A stretch of 36,300 bases of DNA from CAYGJN01 sp964350135 (lineage in GTDB: Bacteria; Bdellovibrionota; Bacteriovoracia; Bacteriovoracales; Bacteriovoracaceae): assembly GCA_964350135.1 (NCBI GenBank), contig CAYGJN010000009.1, forward strand, positions 1 to 36,300, in the 5' to 3' direction. Both the position numbers and the translations under genes were made by a program. The notes under the pieces are model-generated. The model made no database searches and was not told the origin of the DNA. It saw only the letters and a program-made list of their open reading frames with translations. How positions within the stretch are numbered: the first letter of the stretch is position 1; each line of letters opens with the position of its first letter. This document shows, piece by piece, positions 16,064 through 23,924 of this stretch.

Positions 16064-17116
16064 ATGAAAAAAAATCAAGGTTATTTTTTAATTAGCAGAA
16101 AACATCTTCCTGATAATCATATATCATTTCCTTTTGATATTTTTCTTTATAGCAGTAAAAACGATACTTACAGTCTTTTCCTAAGAGGAAACTCACCGCT
16201 CAACAAAGAAAGAAAAGAGATTCTTGATATCTGCGTTGATCGAGGTGCTATTATTGCAATCAAAATTGATCAACGTAAAACTTTTCTTTATTCCTGTGAT
16301 TTAACTGAAAAAGATCTTGAAGTTCACGAAAATAAAGAAATCGAAGAACTTAATGTCCTTATGGCCCGTGTTGACAACGTTGAGAATGCTGAAAAATTTG
16401 AAAACACCAATCAAGACTTTGATTTAAATAATGAGATTGTTAAGGCCTTTGATATAGATGACTTTATGCCTATTATTAATCAAGTAAAAAAAGAGATCTC
16501 TCTTTTCCCCCTTACTGTTTCACATACAGTGAGTCTTGCTAAAGACCTTAGTCAAAAATTAATGATTGCAGATAACAGAACGAACCGGATTGTTACATTA
16601 AGTTATTTACTTGCTAAGACCAATGGCTTCTCAGGAGCAGAGCAATTAGGAGACTTGGTTGTTGCTGCATTTTTACATGAAATAGGCACTACACAAGTTG
16701 ATGCTTACCTAACAAGCATGCCTAGTCTTGAGCTTTTTGATAAAGAACGAAACACCTTTATGAAGAGAACTGCTCTTACTCAACACTTAATTCGCAAATG
16801 TGGTATCGATATAAGTGATAAGGCCATGAAGATAATTTTAGAGCATACAGAAAGGGCCGACGGATCTGGATATCCGAATATGAAAAAACACCATAGTATT
16901 GTTGGTGGTGCTCTCATTTTGGGAATAGTAAATCATCTTATACGATTTAGTGAAGGTGCCATAACAGGTAAAGAAATGAAAATGAGTCGTCTTCTTAAAA
17001 TATTTGAAAAAGGTGATATGATGCCTGGCCTAGAATATGAATTTGGAGATAAAAATAAAGAAAATGTAGTATACTTATGGGCGGAACGACAAAGAAAAGC
17101 TGATGAAGCTGCTTAA
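16064..17116 (+). CDS. HD-GYP-like protein with HE replacing the HD pair
   Basis: 350 aa; the start codon directly follows the stop of the 910-aa gene (TAAATG). Residues 1-120 are an uncharacterised N-terminal domain (ISRKHLPDNHISFPFDIFLY). Residues about 140-350 are HD-GYP-like: H154 in VSHTVSLAKDL, AAFLHEIGTTQVD with H205-E206 instead of HD, H241 in TALTQHLIRKCGI, and LEHTERADGSGYP with the GYP loop intact (269-271) but HHER reading HTER. Loss of the metal-binding Asp and of one His predicts weak or no phosphodiesterase activity, while the GYP loop, which mediates partner binding in active members, is kept. This suggests a protein-interaction or c-di-GMP-sensing role (inference). Confidence 0.8.
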   Translation: MKKNQGYFLISRKHLPDNHISFPFDIFLYSSKNDTYSLFLRGNSPLNKERKEILDICVDRGAIIAIKIDQRKTFLYSCDLTEKDLEVHENKEIEELNVLMARVDNVENAEKFENTNQDFDLNNEIVKAFDIDDFMPIINQVKKEISLFPLTVSHTVSLAKDLSQKLMIADNRTNRIVTLSYLLAKTNGFSGAEQLGDLVVAAFLHEIGTTQVDAYLTSMPSLELFDKERNTFMKRTALTQHLIRKCGIDISDKAMKIILEHTERADGSGYPNMKKHHSIVGGALILGIVNHLIRFSEGAITGKEMKMSRLLKIFEKGDMMPGLEYEFGDKNKENVVYLWAERQRKADEAA

Positions 17117-17139
17117 TAGATAAAGATTGAGGAATAAAA

Positions 17140-17538
17140 ATGGGTTTAAAAGCCAGTATGAAAATTCTTATCATTGATAATACTGCAAGTATGAGAAAAG
17201 TTGTTAAGAGTATGCTTAACCAAATGGGCTTTAAGAATATCCATGAAGCTGATGATGGAGCAACTGCATGGCCTTTAATTGAAGAAGGACAAAAATCTAA
17301 TGAACCAGTTGAGTTTATTATATCAGACTGGAATATGCCAAAAATGAACGGCCTCGATCTTCTAAAAAAAATAAGAGAATCTGAAGATTTCAAAAAACTT
17401 CCTTTTCTAATGATTGCTGGAGAAGCCGAACAGGGAAATGTTGTTATCGCTGTAAAGGCAGGTGTCACAAACTTTATAGTTAAACCATTTTCTGCAGAAA
17501 CTCTTAAAGAAAAAATTGGAAAAATATTTAATAAATAA
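17140..17538 (+). CDS. CheY-like single-domain response regulator with altered switch residues
   Basis: 132 aa, a lone receiver domain. Strand beta-1 ends IIDNTASMRKVV, so the acidic pair DD is D13-N14. The phospho-acceptor D63 is kept in ISDWNMPKMNGLDLL and K115 in FIVKPF. The conserved Thr/Ser (T87 of CheY) is Ala93 in LMIAGEAEQ, and the switch aromatic is Phe112. It could still be phosphorylated, but the canonical Thr-Tyr switch should not work normally. The most similar CheY features (MRKVVKSMLNQMGF, SDWNMP) are those of chemotaxis CheY. GAGGAA lies shortly before the start. It sits 23 nt after the HD-GYP-like gene. Confidence 0.9.
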   Translation: MGLKASMKILIIDNTASMRKVVKSMLNQMGFKNIHEADDGATAWPLIEEGQKSNEPVEFIISDWNMPKMNGLDLLKKIRESEDFKKLPFLMIAGEAEQGNVVIAVKAGVTNFIVKPFSAETLKEKIGKIFNK

Positions 17539-17553
17539 TTTGTCTCTTTAATT

Positions 17554-17997
17554 ATGTCTATAGAACAATCTCTTACAGAGCGACTCTTAGAACTAGAGAG
17601 TACCCTAGAAAGTCTTGAAGAAAACTCTGAAAATAACTCAAAGTTTGAAGAATTTCACAGTTCTCTTTTAAAGCTAGAGAGTCATAAATTAATTCAAAAT
17701 TCACAGAAGATTTTAAAATACTGCCAAATGGGAAAACTCATTAGCAAAAAATCCATTGAATCAACAGATGCTCAACTTAGAAAAATTGTCATAGCAGTCT
17801 TGTTTGACTGTATTGATTTATTAAAAAAGATGCTCTCTAATCTACAAAATGGCTCAGGTGAAGATCTTGTAAAGTATAATAACGATGCCTTTGCAACTAG
17901 ACTCAAATGGTTATCAGAGAAATTTAAAACTAAAGAGATACCTGAAAAAAATGAAGAAGACGATATAGAGGCTATTATGCGAAGCCTGGATCTGTAG
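17554..17997 (+). CDS. Small helical protein, possible degenerate Hpt (CheA P1-like) domain
   Basis: 147 aa, last gene of the operon, 15 nt after the CheY-like gene and without a clear Shine-Dalgarno. Predicted all-helical. The order FHSSLLKLES, HKLIQNSQKILKYCQMGKLI and IVIAVLFDCIDLLKKMLSNL resembles CheA P1 (FRxxHTLKGS; helix with lE.ll..lR.G.l; Ll...D.L..ml..l). At the phospho-His position there is Leu. The C-terminus is acidic (EKNEEDDIEAIMRSLDL), a possible docking tail. The homology is by pattern only and needs a profile search. If right, receiver and Hpt partners in this operon are both altered. Confidence 0.55.
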   Translation: MSIEQSLTERLLELESTLESLEENSENNSKFEEFHSSLLKLESHKLIQNSQKILKYCQMGKLISKKSIESTDAQLRKIVIAVLFDCIDLLKKMLSNLQNGSGEDLVKYNNDAFATRLKWLSEKFKTKEIPEKNEEDDIEAIMRSLDL

Positions 17998-18009
17998 CCA
18001 ATAAAGCCT

Positions 18010-19152
18010 TTAACTCCAAACAATATACGGTAAAGAGCGACTCCCCTTCCATGACTGAAGCGTAACATCTATATGTTCAAATTTATGCTCTGGTTTTTTC
18101 TTTTCAGGGTAGATATCAATTTGAGCATAAGTAAGATTAATTGCAGATTGATTTTTTGAAAAATCTAAGTTAACATTTTTCATCCAAGTTCCAGTATTAA
18201 CAAAAATACTTCCGTCTGCATAAGTCTTATAAGTGGCTTCATGAGTATGTCCAACGATCAAGGCCTTTACATCATTATCATAAAAAAATGATCTGGTTAA
18301 AGTTTCATAATTTTTAAATAATTGAAGCTCTCTTTTAACTCTTTTAAGAAACTCTTTAATATTAACCTTATTTTGATAGATCTCAAGAAATCTAACCATT
18401 ACAAAATAATAAACATTTGCAAATATAAATCTTAATGTAAAAAGTGTATCAAAAATTAGACCACTGATAAGAAAATGCTTAATCGGCCTTATTTGATTTA
18501 TATAATCCCTCTCCTCTTTGTACTTATTAACAACTCTCATCACATAATAAGAACCCCAAGGAGGAATGAAATAAGATTTACCAGACCCTGATTTAATGAC
18601 AGAGCGGTCAATTTCAAAATCATGGGCCATCTCATACTGATGCCCATGTTTAATAACAACACCCTCGACAGGAATATAAGTATCCGTTAGATGAAACCGA
18701 ACTCGCTCTCTAACTTTTTCATCAAAATATGAAATAAATCCTTCCCTAACTTTCTCAAGCACGAGTTCGCCATCGTGGTTTCCAATAATATAGACTATAG
18801 ATTTATTTTTAATTTCAATAAATTTAGAAAGTGCACTAAAAACTTCAGGGTGAGCATCTTTTATCAGCTCTAACTTTTTAAGAGATGCATCTTCACTCCA
18901 AAATTCATCATCAAAAAATGAGACAAAAGGAACGGCAAGAAAATCGAGAAAATCTCCATTAATAATAAGTTCAACTTCTCTATTTGAGTATTCACCACTT
19001 GAATAAAAGTCTAGAAACTCTACAAGCTCTTTATCATGATGAAAGTCTTCCAAGAAGTTTCTCTTTCCATGAATATAAGCTCCCGCTCCTAAATGAAGGT
19101 CAGAGATAACAATAATTGTTTTATTGGCCTTATTTCTCTGGAGGAATCTCAT
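18010..19152 (-). CDS. Calcineurin-like metallophosphoesterase (LpxH-like)
   Basis: 380 aa. Five metallophosphoesterase blocks are intact: VISDLHLGAGA, INGDFLDFL, IIGNHDGEL, VIKHGHQYEM and LIVGHTHEA, followed by FVNTGTWM. The layout is that of the UDP-2,3-diacylglucosamine hydrolase family, but this protein is longer than LpxH (about 240 aa). It has a hydrophobic insert of about 50 residues (KHFLISGLIFDTLFTLRF region), suggesting membrane attachment. AGGAGG lies 8 nt before the ATG. The start overlaps the end of the upstream gene by 23 nt, implying coupling. Its 3' end converges with the signalling operon 12 bp away. The substrate is not established; lipid A precursor is one possibility. Confidence 0.85.
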   Translation of the reverse strand: MRFLQRNKANKTIIVISDLHLGAGAYIHGKRNFLEDFHHDKELVEFLDFYSSGEYSNREVELIINGDFLDFLAVPFVSFFDDEFWSEDASLKKLELIKDAHPEVFSALSKFIEIKNKSIVYIIGNHDGELVLEKVREGFISYFDEKVRERVRFHLTDTYIPVEGVVIKHGHQYEMAHDFEIDRSVIKSGSGKSYFIPPWGSYYVMRVVNKYKEERDYINQIRPIKHFLISGLIFDTLFTLRFIFANVYYFVMVRFLEIYQNKVNIKEFLKRVKRELQLFKNYETLTRSFFYDNDVKALIVGHTHEATYKTYADGSIFVNTGTWMKNVNLDFSKNQSAINLTYAQIDIYPEKKKPEHKFEHIDVTLQSWKGSRSLPYIVWS

Positions 19153-19486
19153 AGGATTTCCCTCCTACAATAAGCTCAGCTTCTTGAAAGGCTGGGGCCA
19201 TGGGGATAAAGTAGATTTTTTTACCCTTAATATTACCGATTTGAACTGAATAATTTTCTTTCGGTTCAAGAGTAAAATAATCAAGAACCTCTCCAGTATC
19301 AGTCTGAACTTTTGAGATGATTTTACTTAATGTTTGGTTAGAAAAAATCGCATGAAGTCCGTTACTATGTTTATCAGGAGCTACCACTGTTACTTTTCGG
19401 TCAAAAATATCTACTAAGAATGCATCTGATCTCTTGGCCCCTTGGCCAACTACTGATATCAATGAAAATAAAATAACCCACTTCAT
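19130..19486 (-). CDS. Small secreted/periplasmic protein of unknown function
   Basis: 118 aa from ATG 19486; a longer reading from 19525 would add residues ahead of the signal peptide. The N-terminus MKWVILFSLISVVGQGAKRS is a signal peptide. The remainder is beta-rich (FLVDIFDRKVTVVAPDKHSN; YSVQIGNIKGKKIYFIPMAP) and ends EIPPEK. No family recognised. It overlaps the metallophosphoesterase start by 23 nt, so the two form an operon. A TATAAT lies 6 nt before the ATG with no Shine-Dalgarno between, so the mRNA is probably leaderless. Confidence 0.6.
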   Translation of the reverse strand: MKWVILFSLISVVGQGAKRSDAFLVDIFDRKVTVVAPDKHSNGLHAIFSNQTLSKIISKVQTDTGEVLDYFTLEPKENYSVQIGNIKGKKIYFIPMAPAFQEAELIVGGKSYEIPPEK

Positions 19487-19492
19487 AAGTTC

Positions 19493-19498
19493 ATTATA
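19493..19498 (-). promoter_or_regulatory. TATAAT -10 box giving a likely leaderless transcript
   Basis: A perfect TATAAT lies on the minus strand 6 nt before the ATG at 19486. The preceding bases are GGC, not TGn, and no good -35 is seen 17 bp away (ATCCAA). Confidence 0.5.
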
Positions 19499-19574
19499 GC
19501 CTGAGCTGATCTTATTTGGATCCAAGACAAATTTACCGGATCGCTCTTAGCTGCTAGGTATTACTTGCAGCTCA

Positions 19575-19582
19575 GCCGATAA
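19575..19582 (+). promoter_or_regulatory. Perfect sigma28 -10 box (GCCGATAA) before the metallopeptidase gene
   Basis: GCCGATAA is an exact match to the FliA -10 consensus and ends 6 nt before ATG 19589, where transcription should start. There is no Shine-Dalgarno. A weak -35 candidate TAGGTATT lies 12 bp upstream. Confidence 0.5.
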
Positions 19583-19588
19583 AGCACT

Positions 19589-20107
19589 ATGTTTTTAAAA
19601 AATAAAAAACTCCAAAGTTTTAAATCAAGTATTAAAGAAAACTCACACCATGAATGGATTCTTAAAAACCGCTATATTTGGGCAGCTTTCGATGAGCTTC
19701 TAGACTCTCTTCCAAAGAACTGGGAGAGGGAGCTTCAAAAGCAAAATATTATCTTTCTAAGGGCAAATGGCGCTTGGTCTTTGGCCTTCCCATCAATTAA
19801 GGATTCTACATTTATTGTTGTATTCGATGAACTTTATAAATTATTACTCTCTGGAGCCCCTCGCTTAGGGCAGGCCGTTCTTGCTCACGAATTAGGACAT
19901 ATCTTTTATAAGCACGGAACAAGTGGGAAAGACCCTCTTGAAGCGCAAGTAGAAGCTGATCTTTTTGCATTACAATTAGGGTATGGAGAAGAGCTTGTTA
20001 AAGTCCTGCAAGATATAGAAACAGACTTAGACCATATTGAACTTAGAGTTAGAATTAGTTATCTGACTTCAAATCTGATTTCTTCTCATCCTGAGCGTTA
20101 CCTATGA
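19589..20107 (+). CDS. HExxH zinc metallopeptidase-like protein
   Basis: 172 aa without signal peptide. The active-site helix reads AVLAHELGHIFYKHG (HExxH, with a further His), followed by EAQVEADLFALQLG, whose Glu residues can give the third zinc ligand, as in M48/M78-like (ImmA/IrrE-type) minigluzincins. The N-terminal 90 residues carry WAAFDELLDSLPKNWERELQ and no known DNA-binding motif. It is transcribed from a sigma28-type box with a leaderless start, and its last 53 bp overlap the end of the convergent membrane-protein gene. A regulatory protease or a stress-response factor is possible. Confidence 0.75.
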   Translation: MFLKNKKLQSFKSSIKENSHHEWILKNRYIWAAFDELLDSLPKNWERELQKQNIIFLRANGAWSLAFPSIKDSTFIVVFDELYKLLLSGAPRLGQAVLAHELGHIFYKHGTSGKDPLEAQVEADLFALQLGYGEELVKVLQDIETDLDHIELRVRISYLTSNLISSHPERYL

Positions 20108-20435
20108 AACGATCAATAACCTCATCAGTTGACTCAATACTATTCATTCCTGAATAGCCTATTGGCCAAACTTCTTTTCCTAATGGGTCGGCCATTCCAA
20201 TTTCTGCGAATTTTTTCTTATCTTTTTCTCTTTCTTCTTTGCTTTTTTTATTTTTTCCAACTTCTAGTTTTCTTTTTCTATAAAGACTAGCAAGAAGGGC
20301 CAATGGCCAAACCATGGATGCGATAGGCGCAAAATAATTTTTAAAAGAATCACCAAAATAAAGCTCTATCTCTTCATAGAGCCCTAAGCTGAGGCTAAGT
20401 AGAATGAGTCCAACTAAAAGAATAAATATTGGCAT
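20055..20435 (-). CDS. Small two-helix membrane protein
   Basis: 126 aa. Two hydrophobic segments (FILLVGLILLSLSLGLY and FAPIASMVWPLALLASLY) are followed by a highly charged cytoplasmic tail (KRKLEVGKNKKSKEEREKDK) ending in Asp/Lys-rich residues. No family recognised. Its ATG overlaps the uvrB stop by one base (TAATG), so it is the last gene of gltX-uvrB and is translationally coupled. Its 3' end overlaps the convergent metallopeptidase gene by 53 bp. Confidence 0.65.
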   Translation of the reverse strand: MPIFILLVGLILLSLSLGLYEEIELYFGDSFKNYFAPIASMVWPLALLASLYRKRKLEVGKNKKSKEEREKDKKKFAEIGMADPLGKEVWPIGYSGMNSIESTDEVIDRFIGNAQDEKKSDLKSDN

Positions 20436-22426
20436 TATAGAATCATCCTTGCTTCATTGAGTGATTTGATTTCATCTCTCACCTTAGCTGCTTTTTCAAA
20501 TTCTAAATCTCTTGCATAGTTTTTCATAACTTCTTTTAAATGCTTAATTTCTTTATCTATCTCAAGAGGGCTTAAATCTTTAAGAGTATTTTTTTGTGCC
20601 AATTCTTTACTCGATTTAGCTCCTCGAAGGGTTTCAATAATTCCTCCCTTTATTTCTTTAGTGACAGTTGTAGGAATAATATTATGGTCTTGGTTATATT
20701 TAACCTGAATAGACCTTCTACGATCTGTTTCTTTTATGGCATTTGCCATGGCCTTACTCGTCTTATAACCGTAAAGGATTACCTTCCCCTCAGAGTTCCT
20801 GGCTGCACGCCCAATAGTTTGAATCAATGATCTTTCAGATCTTAAAAAACCTTCTTTATCAGCATCTAATATTCCTACCAAGGCAACTTCAGGTATATCA
20901 ATTCCTTCTCTTAAAAGATTTATTCCTACTAAAATATCAAATTCTCCTAATCTTAGATCTCTAATAATTTCCACACGTCTTAATGTATCAATATCAGAAT
21001 GAAGATATCGAACCTTTAGGCCTACACCTTTAAAGTACTGAGTTAGATCTTCTGCTAATTTCTTAGTAAGAGTTGTGATTAGTACTCTAAATCCACGAGA
21101 TATACATTTTCTAGATTCAAGTAAGATATCATCAACTTGAGTCTTAGCTGGTCTTATTTCAACAACTGGATCAATAAGTCCTGTAGGGCGTATTATTTGT
21201 TCAACGACTTCTCCCGCACTTTTTTCAAACTCATAATTAGCAGGAGTTGCAGAGACAAATAAGACTTGATCAAGTTTTCCTTCAAACTCTGAAAAATTCA
21301 AAGGTCTATTATCAAGGGCACTTGGAAGTCTAAATCCATGCTCTACTAATGTGGTCTTTCTTGCCCGATCCCCCCTATACATTCCTCCAACTTGTGAAAC
21401 AGTAATATGGGACTCATCTATAACTAGTAAAAAATCACGTTTAAAAAAATCAATAAGAGTATAAGGCGTTGCACCCGCACTAAGCCCGGCTAAATGCCGT
21501 GAGTAATTTTCAATGCCAGAACAAAACCCCATCTCTTCAAGCATCTCAAGGTCATAAAGGGTGCGTTGTTCTAATCTTTGTTTTTCAACAAGCTTATTTT
21601 CTTGTTCTAAAATATTTAATCTCTCACGAAGTTCAACCTTAATTTCCTCAATCGCCTTTTTTAAGCTCTCTTCCCCCACAACATAATGAGAAGATGGATA
21701 AATGGAAGCTTTACTCAATGAATGCACAACAGTGCCTCTTAAGGGGTCAACAATATGTATGCCATCAATTTCATTATCAAAAAACTCGACTCTTAAAACA
21801 TTGCTGTCTTCATAACTTGGGAAAACTTCAACTAAGTCCCCCCTTACTCGAAAAGATCCTCTAGAAAAATCTATATCATTACGAATATATTGAATGCCAA
21901 CCAGATCTCTTAAGAACTGGTCTCTATCATACTCATCGCCTTGAAAGATAGTTATTCTTTGCTCTTCATATTCCTCAGGGGATCCAATTCCATAAATACA
22001 AGAAACGCTTGCAACAACAATAACGTCATCTCTCTCTAGCAAACTTCTCGTTGTTGAGTGCCTAAGTTTATCAATTTCATCATTAACAGATGCATCTTTT
22101 TCTATAAAGGTATCAGATCCAGGAACGTAGGCTTCGGGTTGATAATAATCATAATATGAAACAAAATATTCAACAGCATTATGAGGAAAGACCTCTTTAA
22201 ATTCAGCATAGAGCTGAGCTGCTAATGTTTTATTGGGAGCAAGGACAAGAGTTTTCTTACCCAGTTTTTGAACAAGATTGGCCACCGTAAAGGTCTTACC
22301 AGATCCCGTAACCCCTAAAAGAGTTTGAAACTTTTGTCCCTCTTTAAAGTTTTTTGTCAAAGTCTCAATGGCCAAAGGCTGGTCGCCCTTAGGTTGAAAC
22401 TTAGATATTACCTTAAAGGAGCTCAT
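20435..22426 (-). CDS. uvrB: Excinuclease ABC subunit B
   Basis: UvrB verifies damage in nucleotide excision repair together with UvrA and UvrC. The 663-aa product has Walker A GVTGSGKTFT near residue 40, the beta-hairpin segment YFVSYYDYYQPEAYVPGSDT, the DEAD-like VIDESHITV, MYRGDRARKTTLVEHGFRLP, the helicase motifs DILVGINLLREGIDIPEVAL and QTIGRAARN, and a C-terminal UVR domain (DLEFEKAAKVRDEI) for UvrC. Length is normal. The start codon directly follows the gltX stop (TAGATG), so it depends on the gltX promoter, an unusual pairing. Confidence 0.98.
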   Translation of the reverse strand: MSSFKVISKFQPKGDQPLAIETLTKNFKEGQKFQTLLGVTGSGKTFTVANLVQKLGKKTLVLAPNKTLAAQLYAEFKEVFPHNAVEYFVSYYDYYQPEAYVPGSDTFIEKDASVNDEIDKLRHSTTRSLLERDDVIVVASVSCIYGIGSPEEYEEQRITIFQGDEYDRDQFLRDLVGIQYIRNDIDFSRGSFRVRGDLVEVFPSYEDSNVLRVEFFDNEIDGIHIVDPLRGTVVHSLSKASIYPSSHYVVGEESLKKAIEEIKVELRERLNILEQENKLVEKQRLEQRTLYDLEMLEEMGFCSGIENYSRHLAGLSAGATPYTLIDFFKRDFLLVIDESHITVSQVGGMYRGDRARKTTLVEHGFRLPSALDNRPLNFSEFEGKLDQVLFVSATPANYEFEKSAGEVVEQIIRPTGLIDPVVEIRPAKTQVDDILLESRKCISRGFRVLITTLTKKLAEDLTQYFKGVGLKVRYLHSDIDTLRRVEIIRDLRLGEFDILVGINLLREGIDIPEVALVGILDADKEGFLRSERSLIQTIGRAARNSEGKVILYGYKTSKAMANAIKETDRRRSIQVKYNQDHNIIPTTVTKEIKGGIIETLRGAKSSKELAQKNTLKDLSPLEIDKEIKHLKEVMKNYARDLEFEKAAKVRDEIKSLNEARMIL

Positions 22427-23866
22427 CTAAAGTGCTTTAAGTTTTTCCATACGGTTTTGGATCACCGCCTTTGGAGTCAGAGGAATAATAAATTTCAACT
22501 CCGGTCCATGCCCACGTCCTGTAAGAGCGGCACGAATACCTTTAAATAATTGCTTACCTTTAATTTTAAGATCTTTTTTAATATGTGCTGACCAATTTTC
22601 AAAATCCTCAAGCTTTGCAAAATCTCCATCAAGCTTTAAAAGCTCTGCCTCTAAATATTGAATGATTGTCCCTGTACTTTCCCAGGATAGAACATCTTTT
22701 AGCTCGTCATCTAAGGAAATATCTTGGCTGAAAATCTCTACTAACTTCTCAGGGAATTCACTAAAAAAATGTAATTGATCTTTAAAAAGCTCTACTGTCG
22801 CTTTCTTCCAGCTATCTGATTGCTGATGAAATAAATGATCTTTTGGAAGAAGCCCAGTCACTTTTTCAAGGATTTCTTCTGAAGACATCAATTTAATATG
22901 CTGACCATTAATGTATTTTAATTTTTCAATATCATAGATCGCAGCTGCTTTAGTGAACCTATTAGAATCAAAAACATTTTCAATTTCATTAAGCTTAAAA
23001 ACATCTTTTTCATCAGGATGAGACCATCCTAAAAGACAAAGATAATTACATAAAGCATCTGGTAGATAATTTTGTTCTCTGTACTGATTTACAGAAGTAG
23101 CTCCATGTCGTTTAGAAAGTTTTTGTCTATCTTCACCAATTAATAAGGAGACATGAGCAAAATGAGGAAGAGGAGCTTCTAGAGCTTCATAGACCATAAG
23201 CTGTCGAACTGTATTAGAGAGATGGTCTTCTCCACGAATAACATGAGTTATTTTCATTAACATATCATCAACAACGCAACAAAAATTATAAACAGGAAGT
23301 CCATTAGATCTCATAATAACAAAGTCCCCCACCATATTTTCAGGGAAAACAACTCTGCCTCTAACATCATCATTTAAAACATAAGATTTTAAAGGTGCCT
23401 TAAAACGAACAACTGGTTTTTCTCCAGAGGCAATTCTTTGCAAGGCTTCATCTTTTGGAAAATTTCTATAACGGCCATCATAATGGGGAGGTCGATTCTC
23501 CTTCATGGCCTTTTGTTTCATTTCTTCAATTTCTTGTTCACTGGCAAAACAATAATAGGCCTTACCTTCATCAATCAATTTATCAGCAAATTCTGTGTAG
23601 ATATGGTAACGCTCAGACTGTCTATATGGCCCATAGTCACCACCTTTATCTGGACCCTCTGCCCAGTCCAATCCTGCCCATTTAAGATCTGAAATTTGAA
23701 GAGCTTCATATTCTTTTTTTGATCTTTCTTGATCGGTATCTTCAACCCTAAGAATCAACTCCCCTCCATGCTTTTTAGCAAAAAGATAATTATAGATGGC
23801 CGTACGAAGGCCTCCAATATGTAAGTAACCAGTTGGGGATGGTGCAAATCTCACGCGTACAGTCAT
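22427..23866 (-). CDS. gltX: Glutamyl-tRNA synthetase
   Basis: Class I synthetase charging tRNA-Glu (and possibly tRNA-Gln if a GatCAB pathway exists). The 479-aa product starts VRVRFAPSPTGYLHIGGLRT (the HIGH-like motif reads HIGG) and has RVEDTDQERS, the VIRGEDHLSNT block, KLSKRHGATSV (KMSKS-like motif) and a C-terminal anticodon domain ending GRGHGPELKFIIPLT. AAGGAG lies 6 nt before the ATG. It is followed without a gap by uvrB and the small membrane protein. Codons 3-6 are one arm of a perfect 11-bp inverted repeat whose other arm lies upstream. Confidence 0.97.
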   Translation of the reverse strand: MTVRVRFAPSPTGYLHIGGLRTAIYNYLFAKKHGGELILRVEDTDQERSKKEYEALQISDLKWAGLDWAEGPDKGGDYGPYRQSERYHIYTEFADKLIDEGKAYYCFASEQEIEEMKQKAMKENRPPHYDGRYRNFPKDEALQRIASGEKPVVRFKAPLKSYVLNDDVRGRVVFPENMVGDFVIMRSNGLPVYNFCCVVDDMLMKITHVIRGEDHLSNTVRQLMVYEALEAPLPHFAHVSLLIGEDRQKLSKRHGATSVNQYREQNYLPDALCNYLCLLGWSHPDEKDVFKLNEIENVFDSNRFTKAAAIYDIEKLKYINGQHIKLMSSEEILEKVTGLLPKDHLFHQQSDSWKKATVELFKDQLHFFSEFPEKLVEIFSQDISLDDELKDVLSWESTGTIIQYLEAELLKLDGDFAKLEDFENWSAHIKKDLKIKGKQLFKGIRAALTGRGHGPELKFIIPLTPKAVIQNRMEKLKAL

Positions 23867-23910
23867 ATAAAGCTCCTTGAGAGCAGACTATATAACAAGA
23901 CGCGTGAGAT
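23848..23910. promoter_or_regulatory. 11-bp inverted repeat flanking the gltX promoter and start
   Basis: ATCTCACGCGT (23848-23858, inside gltX codons 3-6) and ACGCGTGAGAT (23900-23910) are perfect reverse complements, 52 bp apart centre to centre. Between them lie an extended -10 (TGTTATATA on the minus strand, 23897-23889), the Shine-Dalgarno (23878-23873) and the ATG. Confidence 0.6.
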
Positions 23911-23924
23911 GAATAGACTAAAGC

